This document shows positions 34,051 through 42,707 of a DNA stretch of 64,000 nucleotides, one piece after another. A model generated the notes under the pieces. The model searched no databases, was not told the origin of the DNA, and saw only the letters and a program-made list of their open reading frames with translations. The first letter of the stretch is position 1. Every line of letters starts with the position of its first letter. This DNA is from GCA-2731375 sp964631725. GTDB lineage: Bacteria; Pseudomonadota; Alphaproteobacteria; GCA-2731375. The DNA lies in assembly GCA_964631725.1 (NCBI GenBank), contig CAZVYX010000018.1:38538-102537 (forward strand). The letters are read 5' to 3'. A program made the position numbers and the translations under genes.

Positions 34051-36078
34051 ATGACAGCCCCCTACCCCCATCTCTTGGCACCGTTGGACCTTGGCTTCAC
34101 CACCTTGCGAAACCGGGTGATGATGGGCTCGATGCACACCGGCCTGGAGGAACATCCCGATGGCTTTGGCCGCATGGCGCGGTTCTTTGGCGACCGTGCG
34201 GCGGGGCAGGTTGGCCTCATCGTCACGGGCGGTATCGCGCCGAACGCGGCCGGCGGACTGGGCCTGGGTGGAGCCACCCTGGAAGACAACAGCGCCGGCC
34301 ATGGCCTGATCACGGATGCGGTGCACCAGGCCGACGGCAAGATCCTGATGCAGGTGCTGCATGCGGGCCGCTATTCCCGGCAGCCGGGCGCGGTGGCGCC
34401 CTCGCCCATCGCCTCGCGTATCAATCCCCAGGTTCCGCGCGCCCTGGAACATGACGAGATCCTGCAAACCATCGAGGACTATGCCAATTGCGCCCGGCAC
34501 GCCCGGGACGCGGGCTACGATGGGGTCGAGATCATGGGCTCGGAAGGTTATTTGATCACGCAGTTCATCTCCACCCGCACCAATCAGCGGGAAGACGACT
34601 GGGGCGGCAGTTTTGAAAACCGTATCCGTTTCCCCATTGAGATCATGCGCCGGACGCGCGAGGTCTGCGGCGACGATTTCATTCTGCTCTACCGCCTTTC
34701 CGTACTTGACCTGGTCGAAGGCGGTCTGTCCTGGGAGGAAACCGTGACCCTGGCCCAAGCTTTGGAAGAGGCCGGTGCGAACATGTTCAATTCCGGCATC
34801 GGCTGGCACGAGGCATTGGTCCCGACAATCATGCATTCCGTGCCGCGCGGCGCCTTTACCTGGGCCACGGCGCGGCTGATGGGCCGGGTCGGCGTACCGA
34901 TCATCGCCTCGAACCGGATCAATAATCCAGCCCAGGCCGAAACGCTAATCGCGGCGGGCGACGCCGACATGGTCTCCATGGCGCGGCCATTCCTGGCGGA
35001 TGCGGACCTGGTAGCAAAAACCATTGCCGGCCAAGCGGATCAGATCAATAGCTGCATCGGCTGCAACCAGGGCTGCCTGGACTACATTTTCAAGGGCAAG
35101 GTATGCACCTGCCTGGTCAACCCACGGGCCTGTCAGGAGACCGAACTGGAAATTGAGCCGGCCTCGAAAAAACAGAAGGTCGCCGTGGTCGGCGCCGGGC
35201 CGGGCGGTCTGTCCTACGCCATCACCGCCGCCGAGCGCGGCCATGACGTTACCGTCCACGAGGCATCGGACCGCATCGGCGGCCAATTCAACATGGCCAA
35301 GGCCATTCCGGGCAAGGAAGACTATGGCGAGACCATCCGCTATTGGGGCAGCCAGATCGAGCGCCTTGGCATAACCTTGAACTTGAACCACCGCGCCACC
35401 GCCACGGAATTACAGGCGGCGGGCTATGACGAAGTCATCCTGGCCACCGGCGTCACGCCTCGCAAACTGGACCTGCCCGGCGTCGATCATGCCAAGGTGT
35501 TGTCATATGTGGACGTGCTGCAAAATGGCGCGGCGGTGGGCGACAGTGTCGCCATCGTCGGCGCCGGGGGCATCGGCTTCGACGTTGCCGAATTCCTCAG
35601 CCACGAAGGCGGTTCCGGCGACCCCGCCAACCCGGACATCGACCGCTGGCTCAAGGAATGGGGCGTGGACCGCGATCCCAGCCACGACGGCGGCCTGTCC
35701 CCCGACGGCCCTTCGATGCATTCGCCCCGCAAGATCACCCTGTTGCAACGCAAGGCAAAAGCCCTGGGCCGTGGCCTGGGCATGACCACCGGCTGGGCCA
35801 TCCGGGCCGGTCTGCAAAATAAGGGCGTCGAGATGATCGGCGGCGTGACCTACCGCAGGATCGATGACGAAGGCCTGCATATCACCGTCGATGAGGAAGA
35901 GCGGATCATCGCGGTGGACAACATCGTCATCTGCGCCGGGCAGGAGGAGCAGCGGGAGCTGTACGACGATCTGGTCGCCGCCGGCATGACCGTGCATCTG
36001 ATCGGCGGTGCCGACAAGGCCGGCGAATTGGACGCCCTGCGCGCCATCGACCAGGGCACCCGCCTGGCCGCGGCGTAA
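34051..36078 (+). CDS. 2,4-dienoyl-CoA reductase-type iron-sulfur flavoenzyme (FadH/OYE family)
   Basis: A 675-residue three-domain enzyme. Residues 1-330 form an Old Yellow Enzyme barrel (LLAPLDLGFTTLRNRVMMGSMHTGLE). A [4Fe-4S] ligand set follows at about 331-357 (SCIGCNQGCLDY, KVCTCLVNPRAC). The C-terminal half holds FAD/NAD(P) domains (VAVVGAGPGGLSYAITAAERGHDVTVHEA; VAIVGAGGIGFDVAEFL). The FadH/trimethylamine-dehydrogenase group reduces or dehydrogenates unsaturated acyl-CoAs or amines. With the acyl-CoA dehydrogenase next door, an acyl-CoA substrate is likely but not proven. Confidence 0.92.
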   Translation: MTAPYPHLLAPLDLGFTTLRNRVMMGSMHTGLEEHPDGFGRMARFFGDRAAGQVGLIVTGGIAPNAAGGLGLGGATLEDNSAGHGLITDAVHQADGKILMQVLHAGRYSRQPGAVAPSPIASRINPQVPRALEHDEILQTIEDYANCARHARDAGYDGVEIMGSEGYLITQFISTRTNQREDDWGGSFENRIRFPIEIMRRTREVCGDDFILLYRLSVLDLVEGGLSWEETVTLAQALEEAGANMFNSGIGWHEALVPTIMHSVPRGAFTWATARLMGRVGVPIIASNRINNPAQAETLIAAGDADMVSMARPFLADADLVAKTIAGQADQINSCIGCNQGCLDYIFKGKVCTCLVNPRACQETELEIEPASKKQKVAVVGAGPGGLSYAITAAERGHDVTVHEASDRIGGQFNMAKAIPGKEDYGETIRYWGSQIERLGITLNLNHRATATELQAAGYDEVILATGVTPRKLDLPGVDHAKVLSYVDVLQNGAAVGDSVAIVGAGGIGFDVAEFLSHEGGSGDPANPDIDRWLKEWGVDRDPSHDGGLSPDGPSMHSPRKITLLQRKAKALGRGLGMTTGWAIRAGLQNKGVEMIGGVTYRRIDDEGLHITVDEEERIIAVDNIVICAGQEEQRELYDDLVAAGMTVHLIGGADKAGELDALRAIDQGTRLAAA

Positions 36079-36100
36079 TTTACCGAGTTAGGAAGCGATA

Positions 36101-37243
36101 ATGACTGCGATCGAGCGAACCCTATTTGATTCCGACCACGAGATCTTCCGCGACACCGTGCGCCGCTTTGTCGAGGACGAAATCGCGCCCTTTCATGCGC
36201 AATGGGAAAAAGATGGCAAGATCAGCCGCGAAGCCTGGCTGAAAGCCGGAGAATTGGGCCTGCTCTGCGCCTCCATGCCCGAGGAATATGGCGGCGGCGG
36301 CGTGGAACGGACCTATAGCGTTATCCTGCTGGAGGAACTGGCCCGCGCCGGCGCCACCGGTCCCGGTTTCGGCCTGCATTCGGAAATCGTCGCGCCGTAC
36401 ATCAACAGCTATGGCTCGGAAGAGCAGAAACGGAAGTTCCTGCCGAAAATGGCCAAGGGCGAGATGATCGGCGCCATCGCCATGACCGAGCCCGGCACGG
36501 GCAGCGATCTGCAGGGCGTGCGCACCACCGCCATCAAGGATGGCAACGAACTGGTCATCAATGGCGCCAAGACCTTCATCACCAATGGCGAGATGTCCGA
36601 TGTGGTGATCGTGGTCGTCAAGACCGATCCCGACGCGGGCGCCAAGGGTATTTCCCTTGTTCTGGTCGAGGCGGATAGGGAAGGTTTCCGCAAGGGCCGT
36701 AACCTGGAAAAAATCGGCCTGAAGGCCCAGGACACATCTGAATTATTCTTCGACGATGTCCGCGTGCCCATGACCAATCTGCTGGGCGAGGAAGGCAAGG
36801 GCTTCATCTATTTGATGCAGGAACTGGCCTGGGAGCGCTTGCAGCTTTCCATCTCCGCCGTTGCCAATACCGAAGCGGCGGTGGAGTGGACCATCGACTA
36901 CACCAAGCAACGGGAAGCCTTCGGCCAGCCGATCATGGATTTCCAGAACACCCGCTTCAAATTGGCCGAGGTGAAGACCCAGGCCACCGTGGCGCGGGCC
37001 TTCGTGGACAAGCTGATCGCCCTGATGCTGGAGGACAAGCTGGATGCGGAAACCGCGGCGATGGCAAAGTGGTGGACCTCCGACACCCAGTGCAAGGTGA
37101 TCGATGAATGCCTGCAACTGCACGGCGGCTATGGCTATATGTGGGAATTCCCTATTGCGCGGGCCTGGGCCGATGCCCGTATCCAACGCATCTATGCCGG
37201 CACCAACGAAATCATGAAGGAAATTATTGGCCGGAGTTTGTAG
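36101..37243 (+). CDS. Acyl-CoA dehydrogenase
   Basis: A 380-residue FAD enzyme with the standard signatures AIAMTEPGTGSDLQGVRTTA and a C-terminal CLQLHGGYGYMWEFPIARAWADARIQRIYAGTNEIMKEIIG. The residue after Tyr in the YxGT motif is Ala, not the catalytic Glu of medium-chain enzymes. The base is therefore expected in the helix around QELAWERL, as in isovaleryl-CoA or long-chain types. It lies 22 bases after the dienoyl-CoA reductase-type gene, in the same MerR-linked unit. Confidence 0.94.
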   Translation: MTAIERTLFDSDHEIFRDTVRRFVEDEIAPFHAQWEKDGKISREAWLKAGELGLLCASMPEEYGGGGVERTYSVILLEELARAGATGPGFGLHSEIVAPYINSYGSEEQKRKFLPKMAKGEMIGAIAMTEPGTGSDLQGVRTTAIKDGNELVINGAKTFITNGEMSDVVIVVVKTDPDAGAKGISLVLVEADREGFRKGRNLEKIGLKAQDTSELFFDDVRVPMTNLLGEEGKGFIYLMQELAWERLQLSISAVANTEAAVEWTIDYTKQREAFGQPIMDFQNTRFKLAEVKTQATVARAFVDKLIALMLEDKLDAETAAMAKWWTSDTQCKVIDECLQLHGGYGYMWEFPIARAWADARIQRIYAGTNEIMKEIIGRSL

Positions 37244-37292
37244 GGCCTGTATGTTCCGCCTTCGATTTTCAACAACCGGCATGTAAGCAGCG

Positions 37293-37754
37293 ATGACAGC
37301 GAAATCCAAAAGCAAGACAGAAACAAAGAAATCCGAGACCACGGCGACGAAATCCGACACGACGACGCCGGAGGCCTCAAAGTCAGATACCCCGGCCGCG
37401 TCAGCGGACGCGGGTGGCGAGGGCAAGAGCGGGGCCAAGAAAGCCGCCGCATCGAGCCGTCCGATCAGCTATTTTTCCTCCGTCTCGACAGACGATTACC
37501 GTTCCGGCTGGGACGGCGTATTCGGCGGCGGCGAAAAGAAACCGGTGCGCAAGCGGGCCAAGCCGGCGGCGAAGCGGAAAAAGCTCTTGCCGGCCACCAT
37601 CGTCCTGGATGCCGATGATCTGGATCAGGACACCCGGGAACAGATCGACAGCCTGCTGCGCCGCCATGCCAAGAAGAAGCGCCTGAACTACGACAAACTG
37701 TCGGAAAAGGGACAAGTTAGCTGGCATCTGACGTGCAACATCTCCGATATCTGA
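37293..37754 (+). CDS. Unknown lysine/serine-rich protein with conserved C-terminus
   Basis: 153 residues. The first 60 are low-complexity Lys/Ser/Thr/Glu/Ala and likely disordered. The rest is compact: RPISYFSSVSTDDYRSGWDGVF (in two parts), a basic linker (RKRAKPAAKRKK), then ATIVLDADDLDQDTREQ, RRHAKKKRLNYDKLSEKGQVSW. The basic patches could bind nucleic acid, but nothing proves this. Composition fits the host. It lies 13 bases before a HAD hydrolase gene. I cannot assign a family. Confidence 0.65.
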   Translation: MTAKSKSKTETKKSETTATKSDTTTPEASKSDTPAASADAGGEGKSGAKKAAASSRPISYFSSVSTDDYRSGWDGVFGGGEKKPVRKRAKPAAKRKKLLPATIVLDADDLDQDTREQIDSLLRRHAKKKRLNYDKLSEKGQVSWHLTCNISDI

Positions 37755-37767
37755 ACCGAACGCCCCG

Positions 37768-38439
37768 ATGACCATCCCGCCCGAGCCGCCGGCGATTGAT
37801 GGCGTCGTCTTTGATCTGGACGGTGTTCTGGTCGACAGCGAACGGCTTTACCTGTCAGCCTGGTACGTGGTCGCCAAAGAGCTCGGCTGTCCGGAGATCG
37901 TATCGATCTACCCGCAACTGATCGGCCTGCCCTATGAGAAAGTTGAAGCTCTGATCCGGGACAATCTACCGCCCGAGATCCCCTTGCAGACATTTCTCAG
38001 CGCCGGCCAGGTGGCATTGGAGCCAATTCTGGCCGACGGCTATCCCCTGAAAGCCGGCGCCATGGAAATCCTGGAATTCCTGGAGGCACGGGGCATGCCC
38101 TGCGCGCTGGCCACCTCGTCCACCACGTCGGTGCCGGAGAAATTGCAGCGCAACGCCATCGATGGCTATTTCCAGGCCGTCGTGACACGGGACGATGTGG
38201 CGCATGGCAAACCTCATCCCGATATCTATCTCGCGGCGGCGGAGCGTCTGCAGGTGGCGCCCGACCGCTGCCTGGCGGTGGAGGATTCCAAGCCTGGACT
38301 GTTGTCCGCCCAGGCGGCGGGATTCCGCGTTGTTCACGTCCCCGATATCGCCGTCATCGAGGCGGCGGTGACGGACAACTGCACGGCCGTCTTCCCCAAT
38401 CTCCTGGCACTGCGTGATTGGCTGACGCAAAAGGTATAA
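37768..38439 (+). CDS. HAD-superfamily hydrolase (phosphatase/phosphomutase type)
   Basis: A 223-residue HAD protein with a helical cap. Motif I is VVFDLDGVLVDSE (nucleophile Asp16, second Asp18), motif II Ser/Thr is in ALATSSTTS, Lys in HGKPHPDIYL, and motif IV in LAVEDSKPGL. The pattern is that of beta-phosphoglucomutase-like and phosphoglycolate phosphatase-like subfamily IA enzymes; the substrate is not assigned. Confidence 0.9.
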   Translation: MTIPPEPPAIDGVVFDLDGVLVDSERLYLSAWYVVAKELGCPEIVSIYPQLIGLPYEKVEALIRDNLPPEIPLQTFLSAGQVALEPILADGYPLKAGAMEILEFLEARGMPCALATSSTTSVPEKLQRNAIDGYFQAVVTRDDVAHGKPHPDIYLAAAERLQVAPDRCLAVEDSKPGLLSAQAAGFRVVHVPDIAVIEAAVTDNCTAVFPNLLALRDWLTQKV

Positions 38440-38541
38440 CGGCCCACACGGCGCTCTCTCCGGCTCTTTCGCCAAATTCCCAAATGGGCTATGCAGTGGC
38501 GCAATTGCCAAGCCCTCTTCTTTCCTGAAAGCCGACGGTAC

Positions 38542-39867
38542 ATGATCACCCGTTCACGCCTGCGCACGATCGGCGGGATTGCCCTGCCGATCATTGGCGG
38601 CATGGTATCACAGAACGTGGTGAACCTGGTCGATACCGCCATGGTGGGCACCTTGGGCACCACCGCTCTGGCGGCCGTGGCCGTCGGCACCTATGCGACG
38701 TTTCTCGCCACCTCGGTCGTCATTGGGCTGTCATCGGGCGTACAAACCATGGTGGCGCGGCGCATTGGCGAGGGCCGGGCCAACGAAGCGGCGGTGCCGC
38801 TTAACGGCGGGCTGTTTCTGGGCCTATTGATCTCCCTGCCCTTGATCGCCGTGGCGGTGACTTTTTCCGCCGATGTCTTCGCTCTCATGAACAATGATCC
38901 CGACGTAATCGAACAGGGCGTCGACTATCTCGATGCCCGCCTGTTCGGCATATTGGCAGTGGGCCTGAATTTCGCCTACCGGGGCTATTTCAACGGCATG
39001 CGGCTTACGAAGGTCTACCTCTACACCCTGCTGGTCATGCATCTGTGCAACATCGCCCTTAACTATGTCCTGATCTTCGGCCATTTCGGCTTCCCCGCCC
39101 TGGGCGCCCTGGGCGCCGGCATCGCCTCCACCGCCGCGGAATATCTTGGCGTTCTCATCTTCAGCATCCTGGCCTTCCGCATGGCGCGGCAGCGCGGTTT
39201 CCTAAGCCGCATTCCCAGGCGGGAGACCCTGGCCACGATGCTGCGCCTCGGTGTGCCATCGGCCCTACGGGAGTTCCTCTTCGCCGGCAGCCTGACCGTG
39301 CAGATGTGGATTTTCGGCCTCATGGGCACGGCGGAGGTCGCCGTCTCCGCCGTCGTGATCAATCTGTTCCTGGTCGCCTATCTGCCGGCCCTAGGTCTGG
39401 GCCTGGCGACGTTGACACTGGTCAGCGAAGCCGTGGGCCGCAAGGACCTGGCCGATGCCCGGCGCTGGGGCTGGGAGGCCTCGATCATTACCGTCGTTAC
39501 GCTTGGCGCCCTGGGCGCGGTGGCGGTGTTCTTCCCCAACCTGATCATGTCGGGTTTTCTGCACGATCCCGAAACCCTGGCCCTGGCCCATGGCCCGTTC
39601 ATCGTCATGGGCCTGTTCGTCGGCGCCACGGGTGTCTCGTTGACCCTGTCCAACGCCCTGCTGGGCGCCGGCGCGGCGCGCCTGGTGATGGTGATCTCCG
39701 TCGCACCACGGTGGTTGATCAGCCTGCCCCTGACCTGGTGGCTGGGTCCCTACCTGGGCCTCAGCCTGACAGCGGTCTGGACCGCCAATTTCTCGGTCGG
39801 TCTATTGCAGATGATCTGGCTGGCCATCCATTGGCGCGGCAAGGGCTGGGAAGGCATCAAGGTTTGA
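38542..39867 (+). CDS. MATE-family multidrug/toxin efflux transporter
   Basis: A 441-residue inner-membrane protein with twelve predicted membrane helices and the MATE two-fold pattern: IGGIALPIIGGMVSQNVVNLVDTAMVG at the start and GVPSALREFLFAGSLTVQMWIFG at the start of the second half. These transporters use Na+ or H+ gradients to expel cationic compounds. ATG at 38542 was chosen over a longer reading to 38491 because homologues start just before the first helix. Confidence 0.9.
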   Translation: MITRSRLRTIGGIALPIIGGMVSQNVVNLVDTAMVGTLGTTALAAVAVGTYATFLATSVVIGLSSGVQTMVARRIGEGRANEAAVPLNGGLFLGLLISLPLIAVAVTFSADVFALMNNDPDVIEQGVDYLDARLFGILAVGLNFAYRGYFNGMRLTKVYLYTLLVMHLCNIALNYVLIFGHFGFPALGALGAGIASTAAEYLGVLIFSILAFRMARQRGFLSRIPRRETLATMLRLGVPSALREFLFAGSLTVQMWIFGLMGTAEVAVSAVVINLFLVAYLPALGLGLATLTLVSEAVGRKDLADARRWGWEASIITVVTLGALGAVAVFFPNLIMSGFLHDPETLALAHGPFIVMGLFVGATGVSLTLSNALLGAGAARLVMVISVAPRWLISLPLTWWLGPYLGLSLTAVWTANFSVGLLQMIWLAIHWRGKGWEGIKV

Positions 39868-39882
39868 AACGGGATTGATTGT

Positions 39883-40698
39883 CTAAAGACACTCCTCCGC
39901 GAACGAAATCACCGCCGCGACGAAGGTGTCCGGGCATTCGACGGGCAGCATGTGGCCGGCCTCGGGGACGTCGTGGCGGCGGGCGTTGGGCAGGGTGGCA
40001 TGGAGTTCATCGACGATATCGGCATCATAGAAAATCCGATCGTTGGGGCCCATCATCACAAGTACCGGGCAGTCCAATTGGCTGTAGTCGATCTCCCAAT
40101 CGGTCTTGCCCATCCAGGTGATCAGATTGATGGCGCCGCCGTCGGGGGGCAACGGCTCATATTCCGTGTTCTCTTCCAGAAATTCGTGACGATGCGCCGC
40201 CAGGTATTGTGGGCCGAATAACAGCGGCGTCATCACATCCCGCATCAGGTTGGGGCCCGCCACTTGCATCAATCGCAGGGTCGCCGCATTCATCCAGTCC
40301 AGGCGCGGGCCGATCTTGCGCAGGGTGTTAATCAGCACCAGTGCAGTGGCATTCAGTCCCGCCAGATAGGCCTTGGCCGCGTACAGACCACCGATCGACA
40401 GGCCGACCAGGACGGGACGCTCGATCGCCAGTTCCTCGACCAGGTGCTTCAGGTCGCCGGTAATGATCTGCTCGGTCAAATCCAGGCCTTCGGCATAGGG
40501 GCTGTTGGCCTGGCCGCGAAAGTTATAACAAAGCGTGCCGAAACCCTGCCCGCGCAGGGCCGGGCCGACCTCCGCCTGCCACATGGAGGCATCGCCCGTG
40601 ATGGCGTTGACAAATACAAACGTCGGGGCGCCGGCGCGGCTGGGTTGGTCCAGTTCGTAGTACAGCCCTTCCTGGGCATTCAGGGACAGAACGGGCAT
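39883..40698 (-). CDS. Alpha/beta-fold hydrolase
   Basis: A 271-residue alpha/beta hydrolase with nucleophile Ser in VGLSIGGLYAAK (about residues 95-106). The oxyanion region is FVNAITGDASMW, the acid is in MMGPNDRIFYD, and the catalytic His in PEAGHMLPVECPD. No signal peptide. The family includes esterases, C-C hydrolases and haloperoxidase-like proteins; the substrate is unknown. It converges with the MATE gene, 15 bases away. Confidence 0.87.
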   Translation of the reverse strand: MPVLSLNAQEGLYYELDQPSRAGAPTFVFVNAITGDASMWQAEVGPALRGQGFGTLCYNFRGQANSPYAEGLDLTEQIITGDLKHLVEELAIERPVLVGLSIGGLYAAKAYLAGLNATALVLINTLRKIGPRLDWMNAATLRLMQVAGPNLMRDVMTPLLFGPQYLAAHRHEFLEENTEYEPLPPDGGAINLITWMGKTDWEIDYSQLDCPVLVMMGPNDRIFYDADIVDELHATLPNARRHDVPEAGHMLPVECPDTFVAAVISFAEECL

Positions 40699-40834
40699 GT
40701 GACTATTTCCTCACGATACTATTGCGGCGGCCTGAAACCCTGAAAATTCGGCTAACGACGGGCAAAGGTTTCACTGAAGCCGTGGTCCGGCTACATTGCC
40801 GGTCGAAAAAAACCTTGTCCAGGGATTCCCGGTA

Positions 40835-41416
40835 ATGAAGTCAGTTTGTTTGATCATGTTCGCGGCGCTGTTTCTTGTGCTCTCTCCAAGCGGGATGGCC
40901 GAAGCGGAAAGTAAACATTCGCAGCACGCCGGAAAAGGCGCCTGCGCCCTCGGCATCACGTTGAGCGAGGCGGCGGAACGCAAGGCCGGCGGCGCGTTGT
41001 TTGAAAAGCCTCCCACGGCCCACCATGGACATAAGAATGGCGCGATGGAGCAGATGAAGGGCGCCCATATGCGGCATCAGCCCCAGCACGGCGGCGCCTT
41101 CTACATGGCAGGTAACATGATGCATCATCTGGAGATCATCTATTCCGAGGCCTGCGGTTTCGCGGTGGTCTTCTATAACGCCCATACCGAAGCCATCCGT
41201 GCCGACCGCTTCCGCGCCTTCCTAATGGCGGTGCCGGATGACGAAAGCGAGGCCGAGGTGGTGCGCATCTTGACCCCGGCCGACGACGCCGCCTCGCTGC
41301 GGGCGCCGCTGGGCCAGGCGATCAGCAAGCCGTTCCGGATACGGCTGCACGTCAAATTCCCCGGCCAGGTGGAGCCGCAGCTTTTCACCAGGATGATCGG
41401 CGCCGGGGGCAATTGA
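40835..41416 (+). CDS. Exported histidine/methionine-rich protein, possibly metal-binding
   Basis: 193 residues with a signal peptide (MKSVCLIMFAALFLVLSPSGMAEA). The mature N-terminal half is rich in His and Met (HSQHAGKGAC; TAHHGHKNGAMEQMKGAHMR; HQPQHGGAFYMAGNMMHHLE), the kind of composition that binds copper or other soft metals in the periplasm. The second half (IIYSEACGFAVVFYNAHTEA, then RFRAFLMAV) looks like a small beta domain. ATG at 40835 begins the signal peptide; the frame is open further upstream but not family-like. Metal binding is inferred from composition only. Confidence 0.7.
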   Translation: MKSVCLIMFAALFLVLSPSGMAEAESKHSQHAGKGACALGITLSEAAERKAGGALFEKPPTAHHGHKNGAMEQMKGAHMRHQPQHGGAFYMAGNMMHHLEIIYSEACGFAVVFYNAHTEAIRADRFRAFLMAVPDDESEAEVVRILTPADDAASLRAPLGQAISKPFRIRLHVKFPGQVEPQLFTRMIGAGGN

Positions 41417-41427
41417 CGCGAGGCCGC

Positions 41428-42081
41428 CTACGTCGAGGCCGCCTTGTCGCCGAATACCTCATCCCAGGTCCGGGCCAATTGCAGGTCGACCTCGGCCATA
41501 TCAATGGGCAGACCCAGATCGACCAGAGAAGTCACGCCATGCTCGTCAATGCCGCAGGGCACGATGCCGGCGTAGTGGGATAGTTCCGGTTCCACATTCA
41601 GGGAAATGCCGTGATAGGTCACCCACCGGCGCACGCGCACGCCGATGGCGCCGATCTTGTCTTCGCGGCGATGGCCATCCGCGCCCTGGCCCCGGTCGAT
41701 CCAGATGCCGACCCGGCCGTCGCGCCGCTCGCCCCGCAGGTTGAAGCGCGCCAGGGTGGTGATCAGCCAGGTCTCCAGGCGGGCAACATAGGTGCGCACA
41801 TCCATCCCCCGGCGCTGCAGATCCAACATAACATAGGCAATCCGCTGGCCGGGTCCATGATAGGTATATTGCCCGCCCCGCCCGGTCTGAAAGACCGGCA
41901 GGCGGTCCGGATCCAACAGATCCGCCGCCTTGGCCGACGTACCGGCGGTGTACAGGGGCGGATGCTGCAACAGCCAAACAAGCTCCTCCGCATCGCCGGC
42001 GCGAATGGCGGCAACCCTCTCTTCCATTACGCGCACGGCCTGTTCGTACTCCGTCAGGCCGTCGCTAATTCGCCATTCCAT
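41428..42081 (-). CDS. lipB: Octanoyltransferase LipB
   Basis: LipB moves octanoate from acyl carrier protein to lipoyl-domain lysines, the step before LipA. The 217-residue protein has QHPPLYTAGTSA, GRGGQYTYHGPGQRIAYVMLDL, the catalytic Lys in DKIGAIGVRVRRWVTYHGISLNV, and the catalytic Cys in VPCGIDEHGVTSL. ATG at 42081 was preferred to GTG at 42084. Its substrates PdhB and PdhC and its partner LipA are encoded at 11-16 kb. Confidence 0.96.
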   Translation of the reverse strand: MEWRISDGLTEYEQAVRVMEERVAAIRAGDAEELVWLLQHPPLYTAGTSAKAADLLDPDRLPVFQTGRGGQYTYHGPGQRIAYVMLDLQRRGMDVRTYVARLETWLITTLARFNLRGERRDGRVGIWIDRGQGADGHRREDKIGAIGVRVRRWVTYHGISLNVEPELSHYAGIVPCGIDEHGVTSLVDLGLPIDMAEVDLQLARTWDEVFGDKAAST

Positions 42082-42200
42082 CACGGATCTTTCCCGTTTT
42101 CATCCGACTTTCGTTAGGATTTCAGGCGCCATCTTAACACTATGATAACCATGATCTGGCAAAGCTATGGAATAACAGGCTTACCGGATTCTAATCGCCC

Positions 42201-42443
42201 ATGAATGACCATCGCTTATCTGACGTCAACCTGGAGATTACCGTGGTTATCGGCAGCACCGAAATGCCGATCCACCAATTGCTCCGCATGGGCCGTGGCG
42301 CGGTGATTGAACTGGACGCCACGACCGAGGATTACGTCTGGATATTGGCCAATAACCGGCTGATCGCCCGGGGCGAGATCATGGTCAACGGCGAAAATGT
42401 CGCCGTTCAGGTCACCGAAACCATCGATTTGGAAGGCGAATAG
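42201..42443 (+). CDS. fliN: Orphan FliN/SpoA-domain protein
   Basis: An 80-residue SpoA-domain protein resembling the flagellar switch subunit FliN: VNLEITVVIGSTEMPIHQLLRMGRGAVIEL, then ANNRLIARGEIMVNGENVAVQVTET (each in parts across residues 9-75). FliN normally sits in a flagellar operon with fliM or fliG. None is present here; the neighbours are lipB and tRNA-Leu. It could be a relocated fliN or a related SpoA protein. No strong Shine-Dalgarno sequence is seen before the ATG. Confidence 0.82.
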   Translation: MNDHRLSDVNLEITVVIGSTEMPIHQLLRMGRGAVIELDATTEDYVWILANNRLIARGEIMVNGENVAVQVTETIDLEGE

Positions 42444-42475
42444 TCCGGTCGTAGCCGATTGATCCCAATCGAAAG

Positions 42476-42500
42476 GGGCTCCACGCTTGCGGGGGAGCCC
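42476..42500 (+). terminator. Hairpin after the FliN-like gene
   Basis: GGGCTCC (42476-42482) can pair with GGAGCCC (42494-42500) over an 11-base loop, 32 bases after the FliN-like stop and before tRNA-Leu. No T-run follows, so it is a weak terminator candidate or a processing structure. Confidence 0.4.
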
Positions 42501-42536
42501 GGTATTTGCTATTCCCCCGAAGCTGATTGATGGTGC

Positions 42537-42623
42537 GCGGTCGTGGCGGAATTGGTAGACGCGCAGCGTTGAGGTCGCTGTGGGGGAAACCCCGTGGAAG
42601 TTCGAGTCTTCTCGACCGCACCA
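42537..42623 (+). tRNA. tRNA-Leu (anticodon GAG), CCA encoded
   Basis: An 87-base class II tRNA. The acceptor stem GCGGTCG (42537-42543) pairs perfectly with CGACCGC (42613-42619), followed by A and an encoded CCA. The D arm contains AATTGGTAGAC. The anticodon stem CAGCG/CGCTG encloses TTGAGGT, giving anticodon GAG at 42571-42573. A long variable arm (GGGGAAACCCC) and the T arm loop TTCGAGT complete it. A strong terminator follows 21 bases later. Confidence 0.97.
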
Positions 42624-42644
42624 AATCAATTCGGCATAAATCAA

Positions 42645-42680
42645 CCCCTTGAAAACGAATGTGTTTTCGAGGGGTTTTTT
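42645..42680 (+). terminator. Intrinsic terminator of tRNA-Leu
   Basis: A 12-bp stem pairs CCCCTTGAAAAC (42645-42656) with GTTTTCGAGGGG (42663-42674), with one G-U pair, around a 6-base loop. Six T follow (42675-42680). It sits just before mgtE. Confidence 0.92.
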
Positions 42681-42707
42681 GTTGCCGTTGTTGCTATACC
42701 AGGAACC

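Noticed and set aside
42594..42707. N-terminal extension of MgtE into the tRNA
   Set aside because: The open frame would pass through the tRNA-Leu 3' end and its terminator. AGGAACC just before 42708 and the family N-terminus set the start.
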